The position numbers and the translations under genes are program-made. Below are positions 1-12,100 of a stretch of DNA of 64,000 bases, one piece after another (the first letter of the stretch is position 1; each line of letters begins with the position of its first letter). The DNA comes from Toxorhynchites rutilus septentrionalis (lineage: Eukaryota; Arthropoda; Insecta; Diptera; Culicidae), in contig NC_073746.1 in assembly GCF_029784135.1 (NCBI RefSeq), forward strand, positions 230,033,882-230,097,881. Direction: 5' to 3'. Under the pieces are notes generated by a model. The model did not search any database and was not told the origin of the DNA. It worked only from the letters and a program-made list of their open reading frames with translations.

Positions 1-2882
1 GAGTTTGTATGATTTTCCCAGCACCATTTTCCTCTCCTTTGTCCTGATATCGGGCCCCGATTGCGGCAGAGAAACGGAAGGTGGCAAACTTTGCGAGAGG
101 AGAGAATGGGAACCTAAAGTGAGAAAGGAGAGAAAAGACTGGCGAATGAGACCTGCGAAGATCAAAACTCATTCGCACACCTTGATGGGGAGTCAGTATC
201 GCCTAGGTACTAGCTTCACACCGTCATCACTCCGGAGGAACAATTCCAGAATTAGAATTGGAATCAGCTAGTAGCACACATGGATTACCCCTTATAAACT
301 GTTGAATCAATAAAAAATATTATGAGCGATGAGATGATTTCATGCATTTCTCATGCAGATTGGTGTAACATGTGAACCATGAAAAAAATCTATACTTTGT
401 AAGTTTAATAAAAAACTTAACAAAACAAAGACAGGGACTGTATCAGCTGAAGCAGCAAACGGTGAAGCGAGTGAACGTTCTTGTTCCAAGAAAAGTGAAA
501 GTGAGAAACTAAAGTTTCAGTTCAAGGACACTTTCTTCTTGAGAAAGGCAATACTGTTAGAATGTTGTTTGTTGATGTTGAGATTTAGAGGATTTTACTG
601 AGAAGAATTGAAGTTTCTGAGATTTGTCTTTTGTGTGGTTCTATCGCAATCCATATCCTGCTAATACTGATAACAGGGCTAATAAAGTTAGGTGAAGTGA
701 AGATCTCAATTATTAATAACAATTGAAAAGCATTACTTGTGAAGTGCAAACCTGTTCCATCGTACAAGTTCCTTATCCTGTTAGCCTACCCATTCTGCCT
801 TCTGTCTTCTTGACATTTCTCCTAGATCTGAGGAGGAAAGCAACGGTGATCAATCTTGATTGGTCACGCCAAGCACGTGTTTCTATTTCTGTAATTGAGA
901 AGAAAAACATACAAAAAAAAAGAAACTGATCCGCACTAGCTCGAGAACAAATGTGCCGTCATTAATTGATAATGGGAGTTTTAGTGCTGTTGTAGCAGAT
1001 ATATCAAAAACTGTGTGAAAGTGGAAACTGGAATCGGAGGAAAAAACATAAAAAAACAAATCATGAGACAAACATCCGAGCGGAGATAAAAGTAAAACTT
1101 TTCCTATACGAACGTTACGTACGAATAGCCACGTGAATCTTGCTCTCGTGATATGTGCTCCAAAAACAATTAAAACCAAATAAACAATATTAGTATTAAC
1201 TGCGGGGAGATAAAAGCGCGCCGATTCGATTCTACCTTATGCGGATGACGTCCCCAGATGTTCCGGAAGTACACAAAAAGCGGGTGTTAAAAGGTGAGTG
1301 ACTTCCAAGGTGATAGATGAAAATCAAGTGAAAACCGCGTTTACGATTTGATTTTGGCTCACGCTTTTGCACGAATAGCAAGTAAATGGTTGGCAAATGG
1401 TGGAACGTGAAAATTTCCAAAAGAGATCAATCAAACGCTGCCGCACTCATCCGCCAACAGTTTTGCATGGCATATTTTTACTGCGCGCTGCGGTTTTCTA
1501 CTGCAGCTTCTATTTGGATCACATCGTTTGTGAAATTCTATCTGCAGTGCACTCGACCGAAGCTAAACTCAACACACATCAGAGTAATCTCGGCTCGTAC
1601 GTGTATGTGATGTATTCCCTGCCAACGGTTGAAAATTCAGAGATATTGCGGGAGGGTGGTTAGCCGGAGAAAAATACGCTAGGCGAAGCGCGAAAAACAT
1701 GTTTCCTACTGAAACTCACACTTACCCGTACACAGGCCGATGCGGGCAATATTATCGTAGAACTGCCATCGTGACAACGCTGTCGAGCGGTGGACGGGAT
1801 GCTGCTGGAGTAAATGCACAAAAACGTGCTCCGTTTACTCGCTTTTCTTTTATACCAACCAGTTTTCTTGATCTCAACTGTGGTTCTTATGCAAATGGCG
1901 GTGCTTCGCGATGAGGGAATTTGAAGAAAAGTTTTTTGAATACAAAGTGGTTTGCAAGTTAAGATAAATAAATGAATGAGCAACAGAAAACTTTCTGCTT
2001 TGATTAAAATTTCTTCGTCGAACATTTGTGGAGGGTGTGCATGGTGATTTGAAAGTTGCATGTTTCATTCGATGGAGCCGCACGATCAATTCTGTAGCAC
2101 ATCGCCAGGATCAAATTATCCAGCGGGGAAAAAGAAGAGACAGCTCGAACTAAGCAACATGAATTATAATTATTAATTATTAATTCAGGAATTATAATTA
2201 TTAATTATTTTCAGGTGAAATAAATGGGAGTGCGGGTGAGATCGACACCCTGTCGGGAAAAACCGACACCTTTGAAGAAAAGAGGGAAAACTTGTTACAA
2301 TTATTTCAAATTATTAAGAGGTTATGTATATACTATGTGGACATATTATGATCCCAACGTAGGTGAACATTCACGTGAAATATGCCGATGAACGTTGAAC
2401 GAAGGGATACCATGAGCTCTGCGAGGCTTTTTTGTTGACATGCTCGATTCAACGTTGGTTTTGGCTGTATTATCAGTTCAGTTCAGTCGTTTTGTCTTTC
2501 GAATACAAGAGGCACCTACAAAAAGTGAGAACGCATCATTCCTGTCTGTGAAAAACAAATCAGACGTCGGTTTTACCCTGACTGAAGGTGTCGGTCAGGA
2601 CTTGAAATTTCTCATTTCATTTCAAAAACAGATTCTCATTCAGCACAGTTTTCATTTTTTTGCATGAATTTCACGCATGATTTCTCGGAATAATACCCTC
2701 GGAAGGTACCCTTTGTCGTGAAAAATATGTGATGATTTAATAGTACGCCATGTGACAGATTATAAAAAACATCGTCGGTTCGGTTATTGGTTCGATTTTC
2801 AGGATTTCGTTTGGTAGGGTAATCTAGAATTCGCGTTTAAAGAATCACTAACCACTTATAAAAACTGATTGCTAATCCCGAA
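1..2882. other. Non-coding stretch, no gene recognised
   Basis: Short open frames on both strands encode nothing I recognise; none has a conserved motif or convincing exon structure. The only local structure seen is a direct repeat of about 21 bases (an AT-rich unit, GAATTATAATTATTAATTAT) at about 2159 and 2190. The 1200-2100 part is somewhat richer in G+C than its surroundings, so an exon or 5' UTR of a host gene cannot be excluded, but nothing in the sequence shows one. Confidence 0.5.
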
Positions 2883-3245
2883 CAGTGTTGTCACACGTAC
2901 AGATTTATCTGGGAAGGCACAGATATTTTCGTTGTTTTCGCCTAAAAATACATAGTGTGCATCTCTTTGACGAAAGTCTGTGCCCTGTACCGTACAGATT
3001 CTGTACCAAAAATAACTAAAAAAATCTGTACGTTTCCAGATAAATCTGGTGCAGGTTTTTTCCGCGTGTGAAATTTCTCACATTTGAACAAACAAAGCAA
3101 CATTAAGGTACATGACGACTTTTACGCCGCAGTATCGCTTGGTGCTGCTGATCATAAAAGCATTTACTATGCAACAATTGAGAAATTTCATAAGAACGGA
3201 ATACGTTACAAGGATCATCTGGAAGGATTCGCGTCGGACGGTCAA
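2883..3245 (+). mobile_element. hAT-type transposon end with transposase scrap, interrupted
   Basis: The stretch begins with CAGTGTTGTCAC, the form expected for a hAT terminal inverted repeat. Inside it repeat a few copies of a CAGATTTATCTGG-like and TCTGTACC-like motif. From about 3127 the plus strand reads VSLGAADHKSIYYATIEKFH and then FASDG; the same protein string, diverged, is read on the minus strand at about 12900-13036. The pattern matches hAT transposase-derived proteins of the ZNF862/KIAA1586 type (family recognition from memory). The shared sequence stops near 3245, exactly where the CR1-group retrotransposon begins, so the retrotransposon probably inserted here. No second end or target duplication was found. 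Confidence 0.55.
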
Positions 3246-3371
3246 ATATTTATTTATTTCTTTTAAGTATCAACAGATTACATTCAAACCAACAGATACA
3301 ACTTACTTAAACTATCTTATACATAACACTAACATTATTACATTATTACAAACAAGTTATACATTCAATAG

Positions 3372-6300
3372 TCATGGTGATAAAATATTGTAAAACATAA
3401 ACTTAAGACTAGCACGAGAATGATTAAAGTCAAATATATGATAACATTTGTTGAATATTTTACACATGCTGGTCAGAGGTTCATTTGCACCATAGTTTGT
3501 ACGAGATGCCGGAATATTCAGAAACGGGTGGGAACGTAAATTTATTCGTCTTATGTGTATATTTAACTGTTGGAGAAGTGCAACGCAGTCTATATCTGAC
3601 CGTAATAGATCAGCAATAAACATTGCCTTAGACAGGTCTCGACGCACATTTAGAAGTTGCAGACTCAACAAATTACATCGACTTTCGTAACTTGGCAGGT
3701 TAACGGGATCCCTCCAGGGTAGTTTTCGAAGAGCAAAGCGTACAAATCTTCTCTGTATGGACTCAATACGATTGACTGCATTATTGTAGAACGGCGCCCA
3801 AATTACTGAACAGTATTCTAAAGTTGAGCGGACTATTGAACAGTACAAGGTTTTCAAACATGCAATGTCTCTGAAATCCTTTGCATAGCGAAAGATAAAT
3901 CCAAGCAGAGAAGATGCTTTGCTGGCGACATATGACACATGCTGTTTAAAGGTGAGATGAGAGTCAAGCATTACTCCCAAATCCTTCACAATAGACTTTC
4001 GGTTTAGTGACTGCCCACGAAGAGAGTATGTGAAGCAGATGGGTGATTTCTTCCTACAGAAACTGATGACAGAGCATTTCGAAGCATTCAGTATCATCAT
4101 ATTGTTTTGACACCACTCAGCAAATATGTCCAACTGTTGTTGAAGGAAAACTGCGTCAGTACGATCGTTTATGACAAAGTACAGCTTGAAATCATCCGCA
4201 TAAGACAGCTTCTGGCATTTGATTGAGAAGTGAATGTCATTCAAATACAGCAGAAATACGAATGGACCGAGATGGCTGCCTTGTGGTACACCAGATGACA
4301 CAGGAAAAGATTGAGAAACATGATCACCTATTTTGACGGACATTTCGCGACCCGTGAGATAAGATCGAAGCCAGTTGAGGAGTGCACCATGGAAGCCAAG
4401 CCGCTCTAGTTTGGCAACAGCAATCTTATGGTTGATTTTGTCAAACGCAGCCGAGAAGTCAGTATAGACAGCATCAACCTGTTTCCCGTTATCAAGCTCG
4501 CGGATTATAAATGATGTGTATTGCACTAGATTTGTTGATGTTGATCTTTTCTTCATGAATCCATGTTGTTCAGCAGCTATATAACTGGAACAACTGTGTT
4601 TAACGTAGTCTAGGACGATTAACTCGAAAAGTTTGGACACAGCACACAATGCGGCAATGCCTCGATAGTTCGTAACAGAATGCTTGTCGCCTTTCTTAAA
4701 AACAGGAAAAATGAAAGAATCCTTCCAACCGTTAGGGAAAATTCCAGATTTTAATGAGAGGTTGAATATGGCTGCAAGTGGTGTACTCAGGACGTCTATA
4801 CAGTATTTAATCACCAAGGCGGGGATTCCATCAGGACCAATGCAGGTGGAGTTTTTCAAACGAAGACCAGCTTTACGGACGTCATCTATCGATAAATGTG
4901 GAAGGGGTTCAATGGCTAAGTGCATGGGAACTTCTCTTGCAGCATTTGAAACGAGTTCATCAGAAACCACTTCGCTAACGAAAACACTGCGAAAATGTGC
5001 CATGAACAAATCGGCGATTCCATCAACGGTAGACATTTCCCGATCTCCATTGGACATCGTGGAAGGAAGGCCGGATTCCTTACGTTGATCTTTCACGTGA
5101 TTCCAGAAACTTTTGGGATTAGATCTAAGCTTATGTTGAAGACGATACTGATGATTGCGATAGAGATGTTTGTTGAGCGCCTTATACTGTTTGTTGATTC
5201 GTATGTATTTCTTTCTCGATTCTTCTGTTCGCAGTTTGCAAAACTTCTTCAGAGCAGCCCGCTTAGAGGTTTTTAGGCGCTTCAAACGATGACTGGACCA
5301 TGGAGGGTGAATTAGTGAGAGCGAAATTTTCTTTGGTACGAACTGGTCGATTGCGTAACCAACTATACTTGTAAATATATTCGATGCAACATTCACGTCA
5401 CAACCTCGCATTTCTTCATCCCATTTAATGTTGTCGAGAAAAGCGATCATTCTAACGAAGTCAGCTTTCCAAAAGTCGTATGAGATGCTTCCTGTGGCGT
5501 TTCGGTAAGGAAAAGCCTGGCACAATTTTAGCGATACTTGTAGAGGTGGGTGGTGGATGCAATGTTTCACTAGTGGCTCAGGTGCCTCAAAAATTGAGCA
5601 GTTGGAAATTAGCTCCTGACTGAGAAAACATAGATCGAGCAGTCTATGATTCGCATTGGATACACTATTCAGTTGACGGAGACCTGCAGTACTATAACTA
5701 TCCAGAAGGGCAGCCGCTAAGGGTCCAATGTTTGAGCAACTGGATTGAGTATAGAGGTATCCGGCATCGTTTACACACCATTTGAGTGAAGATAGATTGA
5801 AATCACCAATAACAAGAATGTCGTCGTTTGTACTCATCTTCGATACAATCCAGAAGAGAGAATTTATGTGTTGATTTATCAATTCAGAATCTCTTACTCG
5901 GTCGGGAGGCAGATATACTACACAGATGAATACAGATTTTGATTGTAGAGTGAAGGACATCCACAGTTGTTTAACACCAGTGCAATTCGGTGGATGGAGC
6001 TGTCGAGATTGAAAAGTTGACCGAATGGCAAGTAAAACTCCACCACCATTACTTTTGGGGCTCGTGTCTCGTGACCGATCAGTGCGATATACTGTGAACT
6101 CCGTGCTGAATATTTGCCTAGAGAGTGTGCTGCTTTTTAACCATGTCTCCGTGAATGCATAGATGTCGTAACAGGCGTCTGAACAAGCCAATCTGTATTG
6201 CGCCACTGACGTGTTGATGCCTCCAACATTCTGGTAATAGATGAGTACGTTATCTTCCAGTAGTGTGTTATAGTTACACGGGACACGGTCGCTGTAACGC

Positions 6301-6686
6301 GAAGATCCATTATGTGGAGAACAAGATGAAAACAATGGATACTTTCCTGATATTACAGGCTGGACGACTCTTCCACCAGACCCAAGCACAGGCCTGGGAC
6401 GACTGTTGAACGCAGGCAGGAAATGCTCGACTGTGCTGGGGGGCTCAGAGTCTCCCATAATACTGAACGGTTTGCGTCCCAGGTGATGAAGACTATCAGA
6501 GTTGGAGAAGCTGCGATGTGAAGGATTTTCAACGTATGAAATGTTCGTATTTAGAGTGTACTTGCCAGAGGGGGTAGCACGGAAGACCCCGTCTCCAGAA
6601 CTGAACACAGAGCCAGGACGACTAGGACACTGCTGGTTAGACTCAGGATGCAGCACGACTGTGTCAGACGGAGAGGAGTCTTCCAT
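3372..6686 (-). CDS. Non-LTR retrotransposon ORF2: AP endonuclease + reverse transcriptase (1104 aa)
   Basis: This is the replication protein of the element; it nicks target DNA and primes reverse transcription of the element RNA from the nick. Residues about 148-390 form an APE-type endonuclease: FTETWL with Glu180, SNGGGVLLAI at 212-221, IGDFN with Asp295 and Asn297, and HHPPL near 378. Residues about 615-860 form the reverse transcriptase: GPDGIP near 617, FKKGDKHSVTNYRGIA, TDFSAAFD with Asp743, SGVPQGSHLGP, and the active-site YADD at 829-832. The frame is open over the full usual length with no frameshift. One oddity is that the residue before the HHP motif is Ile where APE enzymes usually carry Asp (SDH), so nicking activity cannot be assumed. 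The start is the first Met after ORF1, 35 bases downstream of the ORF1 stop. The N-terminal 140 residues are Ser/Pro-rich and unassigned. Confidence 0.88.
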   Translation of the reverse strand: MEDSSPSDTVVLHPESNQQCPSRPGSVFSSGDGVFRATPSGKYTLNTNISYVENPSHRSFSNSDSLHHLGRKPFSIMGDSEPPSTVEHFLPAFNSRPRPVLGSGGRVVQPVISGKYPLFSSCSPHNGSSRYSDRVPCNYNTLLEDNVLIYYQNVGGINTSVAQYRLACSDACYDIYAFTETWLKSSTLSRQIFSTEFTVYRTDRSRDTSPKSNGGGVLLAIRSTFQSRQLHPPNCTGVKQLWMSFTLQSKSVFICVVYLPPDRVRDSELINQHINSLFWIVSKMSTNDDILVIGDFNLSSLKWCVNDAGYLYTQSSCSNIGPLAAALLDSYSTAGLRQLNSVSNANHRLLDLCFLSQELISNCSIFEAPEPLVKHCIHHPPLQVSLKLCQAFPYRNATGSISYDFWKADFVRMIAFLDNIKWDEEMRGCDVNVASNIFTSIVGYAIDQFVPKKISLSLIHPPWSSHRLKRLKTSKRAALKKFCKLRTEESRKKYIRINKQYKALNKHLYRNHQYRLQHKLRSNPKSFWNHVKDQRKESGLPSTMSNGDREMSTVDGIADLFMAHFRSVFVSEVVSDELVSNAAREVPMHLAIEPLPHLSIDDVRKAGLRLKNSTCIGPDGIPALVIKYCIDVLSTPLAAIFNLSLKSGIFPNGWKDSFIFPVFKKGDKHSVTNYRGIAALCAVSKLFELIVLDYVKHSCSSYIAAEQHGFMKKRSTSTNLVQYTSFIIRELDNGKQVDAVYTDFSAAFDKINHKIAVAKLERLGFHGALLNWLRSYLTGREMSVKIGDHVSQSFPVSSGVPQGSHLGPFVFLLYLNDIHFSIKCQKLSYADDFKLYFVINDRTDAVFLQQQLDIFAEWCQNNMMILNASKCSVISFCRKKSPICFTYSLRGQSLNRKSIVKDLGVMLDSHLTFKQHVSYVASKASSLLGFIFRYAKDFRDIACLKTLYCSIVRSTLEYCSVIWAPFYNNAVNRIESIQRRFVRFALRKLPWRDPVNLPSYESRCNLLSLQLLNVRRDLSKAMFIADLLRSDIDCVALLQQLNIHIRRINLRSHPFLNIPASRTNYGANEPLTSMCKIFNKCYHIFDFNHSRASLKFMFYNILSP

Positions 6687-6721
6687 AGTGCTTATTTCTG
6701 TGCGTCCTGTGATGCGATGAT

Positions 6722-7551
6722 CTAAGTTGCAGTTAGGTGACGGATGGATGATCCGTTTTTTTGGTTAGGCTCAAACATACGTACGGTTACCCCATCAGGC
6801 CAGTACCATGAGTCACCAACAATTTCAGATACGGCTTTTGATATGACAACTTTGAAGGATACGAAAGAGAGATCTTCTAGACTCTTCCCTCGCGGTACTT
6901 CCCTCGCGGTACTTCCCTCGCGGTACGATTCAGAGTTTGTGTTGGAGTGGATTGGCACGAAAGGTTATTACGTGGTGGAATGCTGCTCGTGGGACGGGAT
7001 ATATTGGTGGTTTGAAATGGTAATATCCGCACCCGCTTGTTGGGACCAACTACAAACTTTTCTGTTGGTCATGCAATTGTGCCGTTGATTTCATCAATAA
7101 CCTCGAAGAACGATGTATCGCAACAGGACCTTGTATTATTTGTGCGATCATCTAAAGTCTCATCTAGAGTAAGGCGATTCAGGTCATGCAAAAACGTTGA
7201 TTGATGTGTTGGTTTATTTTGTTGATTTTGTTGCTGTTTTCCATAAATTATTGAGTTAATTTTTCGAAGATTTTCTCCGTAGACTCCTAGACGAGTATCC
7301 ATTGAATCAGTCCGAATCATTAGCTCACGTAGAGCTTTCATGATGGTTTTTTCTCGGTCGTAGACGGCTGGCTCAAAATTCAAGCGACAAGCATTGCAGA
7401 ACCAGAACAGCCCAACACTGGCAGTCCAAGATGAATATTGGACCTTAGTAAGTCCTACGCAAGTATGATGAAATGCCGTACCGCATGTTCCGCTGCAGGT
7501 TATTGCCCTACCTGAGTTCAGCGGTCTCGTGCAAACATTGCAGGTATCCAT
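6722..7551 (-). pseudogene. Non-LTR retrotransposon ORF1 with PHD finger, broken by a stop and a 14-bp repeat expansion
   Basis: ORF1 proteins of CR1-group elements bind the element RNA. The Met at 7551 sits three residues before the first zinc ligand and is the likely start. A C4HC3 PHD finger is visible at Cys4, Cys7, Cys19, Cys23, His28, Cys31, Cys52 and Cys55. The frame meets a TGA at 7069-7071 but continues in the same frame after it (VVGPNKRVRIL...). A 14-base tandem repeat (6884-6925) then shifts the frame. The last part, ending at the TAG at 6722, carries FVSFKVV and WYWPDGVTVRMFEP, the C-terminal block usual for such ORF1s. Two repeat copies instead of three would keep the frame open. 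ORF2 follows after a 35-base gap. Confidence 0.8.
6884..6925. repeat. Three tandem copies of a 14-base unit inside retrotransposon ORF1
   Basis: CTTCCCTCGCGGTA is repeated three times without a mismatch. Because 14 is not a multiple of three, copy number decides the reading frame. On the minus strand the upstream ORF1 frame joins the downstream ORF1 frame only if two copies are present. Confidence 0.95.
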
Positions 7552-7890
7552 TTTGTTGTGGTAATGAAGACAGTTTGTAGCAATTCGGTTCAATTCACCA
7601 CTATACGACGGTAGTTGATAACGCCCAGATGTAGGCAGTATGTTCAACGAGTTTGCGATTGATTCTGTTGAGTGATGCTGATGTACATAAACAATGCGAA
7701 CGCAAATGAATAGCGCAGACAGAAACAATTACAGAGGACTTTTAAAATCCACAAAATGTTCCATACAAGTCACTTTAATGTCCACTAACACTGGTAATGG
7801 GAACATTAACCACAGGATATACGGCAAAACATATATGAACAATTTACAGTGCGGAAAACACACAGTAGACGGTTATAAATAAAACGTAAA

Positions 7891-8388
7891 CAAAACAAAA
7901 CACAGCAGTTCTACTTCGACAATCATATACTATATAGGAAGAACCTCGGATCTAAATCCTTATATTTTCTCAATTTCTTGAATAAACTTGAATTTATAAT
8001 TAACCACATGGAATTGATTCCATAATTTCCTACAGTAAAACAAACGTTTTACGTTATATACATGCATCTGAGAAAATCCCTGACTATGTTGATCATTTAT
8101 TGAGGATCATATATACCTATATATCCAATAGCTCAAAAAGGACTAACAAATTTGATGTAGTATAGGAAATTTTGGTACTCAAACCGCTTGAAATCCTATA
8201 CCATACACTCGGCGAGTTTAAATTTATTAAAAAAATATGGGTAATTTTCAGCCTATAATGTAAAATTTAGATTAAATTCAAATGAAACCCTTGGGGAGGT
8301 TCTGGGGGCCGGGGAAGGTCCAACATTGATCTTTATTCGAAAGTGGAAATGGATTTTAATGTAATAAAACGTACTCCTATATCGTCTT
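7891..8388. other. AT-rich non-coding stretch
   Basis: No gene, RNA or sharp repeat boundary is visible. The bases around 8285-8325 (GGGGAGGTTCTGGGGGCCGG) resemble a piece of the Helitron-like sequence that is better preserved at 35805-36106. Confidence 0.4.
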
Positions 8389-8580
8389 CTATCTATATAA
8401 ATAAAAATGGATCGCCGAATATGTTGATAAGAGCAAAACTCGAGAAAGGAATTGTCCGATTTAAGGCTGTCTTTATTCTATCATATTTTCTGTATCAAAC
8501 ATTTATTCCATGTAACGGAGAAACATGTTATTTGCAAGTGGTTGAAAAATCTTCGAGAATTGTGTCTGAAAATAATCTTA
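8389..8580 (+). mobile_element. Helitron-like repeat fragment
   Basis: The TCTATCTATATAAATAAAAA start and the following text (GCAAAACTCGAGAAAGGAATT, CCGATTT) look like 5' ends of insect Helitron-type elements (recognition from memory). The same roughly 160 bases recur in inverse orientation at about 55095-55255 in this window, which shows directly that it is an interspersed repeat. No protein and no 3' CTRR hairpin end were found. Confidence 0.45.
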
Positions 8581-8649
8581 TATTATAATGAAGAGTTTTG
8601 CAATAGCAATAGATTTCTACAATCTTTACAATTTCATATCACTCTGGAA

Positions 8650-9140
8650 ATTTTCCAATTCGAGAAAAAGGTAATAATCGTTTGGTGCCAGGTCCGCACT
8701 ATATGGTGGATGCATTGAAACATCCCAATCAAGCTCTCGGAATTGTGTGGCCTTGCGTTGTCCTGATGGAACACAACACCTCTTCTGTTGAACAATTCTG
8801 ATCGTTCCTGGTCAATCGCTAGCTTTAGATGATTCATTTGTTGACAGCAGAGATCATAATCATAAATTGCACGTATTTTGCTATTGCAGTATAGGCACCA
8901 TAAACATCAATCACAATTTCAGCGTTTTCATTTTCGCATTTATAAAAAAAAGTGTAAAATGTACCGAATTTTCTCTTTGTTGACCTCCATTGTTAACACC
9001 CTGTAACTCACAACTGATTTGAAAAAACAAAAAAACAACAAATCATTTTTTTCAGTGTGAAATGCCACCTTTACAACGGGCCTAAACATGGAATTGTATG
9101 ATTGCTTGTATGATTGTATGATACCCGAGATATTGATCAC
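8650..9140 (-). pseudogene. Collapsed mariner transposase (mauritiana-like), large internal deletion
   Basis: The minus strand has the start of a mariner transposase, MEVNKEKIRYIL (ATG near 8988), preceded by VSYRVLT as in the complete copy at 45480-46765. About 150 bases later it has the catalytic block: VVFHQDNARPH, then after a frameshift HPPYSADLAPNDYYLF. The helix-turn-helix region and the first catalytic Asp are missing, and the residues between the last two Asp are shortened. It cannot encode a transposase. The element edges are not defined. Confidence 0.7.
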
Positions 9141-12100
9141 TAAAACCAGCCAACGAGAAAATGATGGATAACTTTTTCCTCAACCTAATATAATGATTTT
9201 TGTCATGATTCTAGAGCCACGAACATATTTCAGGCATAATTTTTGAACTGATTATTTAATCGAACACCTTGTTAAGAAATTTTCGAAAATAGATTGATTT
9301 TAAAATAAAAACAATTGCATATACTAATATGTTTTTTGTTTCATGGTTTTTATTGACAAATTCATGGAATTCATTGGCTATTTTCTATAACCGCACATAC
9401 TTTTATAACCGGTATATGGATCGATGTCATGATATATTTTGAGTGCTAATAATTAGGTGACCACACTCAATAACCAGGAAATCCTGTTGAACATACTGGA
9501 AATCAAGTCCTTCCAAACATTTGGTTCGATATTCTGACACATGATTGCCAACGAACCATGATTTTATAGTTACCAACACAACTACCGACCGGTCAAAATG
9601 ACGGGTTGTATCATTTGCTCACAAGATTTTGATTTAATTTTTTTTTTCAATGTTCTCTAATAATATTATGAGTTTTTCGAAACATGGTTTGCTTCCTTTG
9701 ATGATTTTTTTATATTTTGACAACTAAATATCACACTGGTCGAAATGATTGGTTTGGTAGGAATAGGTATTGTTTTAAGATTTTTATTGGCAAATTTATG
9801 AAATTCATTGGCTATTTTCTATAGCCGTACTTATTTTTAAAATCGCTACATGTTCCTCACCGACAACTTTGATTCAGCTTTGATTGTTGGCCTTTTGACA
9901 GTTGCATATGTTTGTTGATAGTTAGTCCTATTTTTCTAATAAACACCTTTACCGTCAAAAGCTTTAATCATTCCCTTTTTCTATCTGAAAACACTTCCTT
10001 TCCGCAAATTAAAGCCATTGTTCCGCACATTGGCATTACACTGTTTTTAACGCGATTGATGCGTTCACGCAAAACAAAAATCGCGTAATTTCGAAAGAAC
10101 CGCGTAAAAACAGATTGCCCCTTAATCGGCGCACTATCGTCAAAATAACACTGACACGCGCACTCACAGAATGTTTCTTCCCAACGAGACAATCGCGTAA
10201 TTTCAAGAAAATCGCGTAAAAAAGGATCCAGTGTACCAGACTACTTAAATCAGTACAGAATACAAAGCGCCGACTAACTTCGAACTATTGTAAGATATCT
10301 CTTCTGAAAATGTCACAACTACTACGAGTGCAATTTCAGAATAAGTTTTCTCTCGTCATCCATGCTTGTAGCTTGCAAATGGAATTCTGTCAATAGAATG
10401 CACAAAAAACTGACAATAACTTTTATTCTGTAGAAATTACCCTGATAAAATACACACTGTAATAAGATTAGGTAAGTGTTCTATCATTAGTTTTGGTTCG
10501 TAGGTCTAAGATTATTAGCCATTAGCCATAAGATTGGGCTCGTGCATCCTTATAATACTAATTTTTTGTTTCATGTTTAGCTGAAGCACGAAACCGTAGG
10601 TTTGGCACAAAGCGAGTTTTATGCCAATTTATTGGCCATCATGATGGCGACTGTAAGACCTAAAAAGTTTTAGTCACAGAATATAATGCAGGAAATTCCC
10701 AAAATTTTCATTAAAAAATATCAAACTTTTTTTTATTAATCTGAAAAAAGTATTAAATCAAAATTCAATTTTCTTTAAAACATTTTTTTTATTCTGAAAA
10801 AAATATATGTGAATAGCCCATACAATAACCAACAAGTCGTCAATATATAGCAAGAAGGGCACTTCTACAGAGAAAGGGTTTTTCTAACATTTTCATGCGT
10901 TCTTTGACAATTAACTACTATGTTTTAACACGGTACATTTATTGACTTTAAATTAAATTATTTATAGTTGTATTTTTTCAATGAAAACATCAACAAAGGT
11001 GTTCAAATTTTTCCTGTAGCAGTGCCTATTTTCCGATATATGGATGGCTTGTTGGTTAAAATATAAACTACTCATATTTTTTTCGAATTTATAAAAAAAA
11101 AATTTTCGGTGCAACAGAACAAAAGTTGGATATTTTATAGTGAATTTCTTTTGGATGAATGATTAAATTTTGGTCACCCTATTCTTGAAAACATTAAAAT
11201 AAGCGCTTCATCATATGTAAAAACTTTGTCGAAGATAGTTTTTGTCTACAAAATACCTGTCGAGCTCTAGATGCAAATTTCCCCTTAAATTCGTTCCCTG
11301 GACCATTGTGCATTGTATCACACGTGCAATGTAGGTACTCGAATGTATTCCCTTGTTTAATTCAATGCGTTCAAAAAGCTATATCATTTTATTGTATATA
11401 AATGTTACGTCGCTGAAGCAATCACTACTATGAATCCCGATTACGGTATACATCCGCGCACAAGTTTGATCAAACGTCTATCCATGACATTCATAGGGAG
11501 CTCGTACTCGTAAGTTTTTTGAAAAACGGTTCCACGATGAAAAAATGATATACAGTAAACGATTTCCCGATTTTTTTTTTGCTTCGACATACACACTGGA
11601 ATATTCATCAAGAAGTTCAACCAACTGGAAGAGAGATTTAATTTTCTAGCCGACGATTATACGAGGCGCGACTTTTGTTTTATGGATGCGTAGAAATGGA
11701 TATATCCTCTTTTAAACACCGTACACGTTGGGATAACCTAAACGATTACGAACGAATCCAATTTCAGGCTCGAGAAGCCGAGTTTACGTTTTGTAATCAT
11801 ACCTTATTTCTTTTTTTTCGAGCCAACGTTGTTGAATCTTTTCGTGACTCGTGACTCAAACATTAATTGAGCCCGAGGAAAAGTTGAACAAGGGTTTATT
11901 TTTTGTTATCACGACGAATAATTTACTTATCGTGGGAGAGGAAACGATCTTATTTCCACCGAGTACACATGTCGTGTTATCTAATATTGATGTAGAACGC
12001 TAGTCAGCGATGCAAAACACAAAGGAAAAATTTATTTTGTTCATGCTTAATCTTAATCTATCACGCGGCGGTGGCGATGGAACAGGAGACCTTCTCCCTC

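Larger units (their letters stand above)
3248..7890 (-). mobile_element. CR1-group non-LTR retrotransposon, nearly full length
   Basis: Two consecutive frames on the minus strand (PHD-finger ORF1, then endonuclease/reverse transcriptase ORF2), followed by about 110 bases of 3' UTR and an A-rich AAAT-repeat tail at 3248-3259, form the classic layout of a CR1/L2-type element. The 3' edge is fixed by loss of the hAT sequence at about 3245. The 5' edge is not sharp; A-rich 5' UTR-like sequence runs to about 7890. I found no target duplication. Assignment to CR1 rather than a neighbouring clade (L2, Daphne, Loner) rests on the PHD finger in ORF1 and the YADD-type core and needs a tree. Confidence 0.8.

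Noticed and set aside
4684..5276. Plus-strand frames of 134 and 93 codons
   Set aside because: Antisense shadows of the CR1-group ORF2.
6502..7088. Plus-strand frames of 72 and 114 codons
   Set aside because: Antisense to the CR1-group ORF1 and the start of ORF2; no independent motif.
10040..10235. Pogo-type MITE with GCGTAA motifs
   Set aside because: Only one end (ATCCAGTGTA side) is visible; the partner end could not be found, so it is mentioned only in the regional entry.
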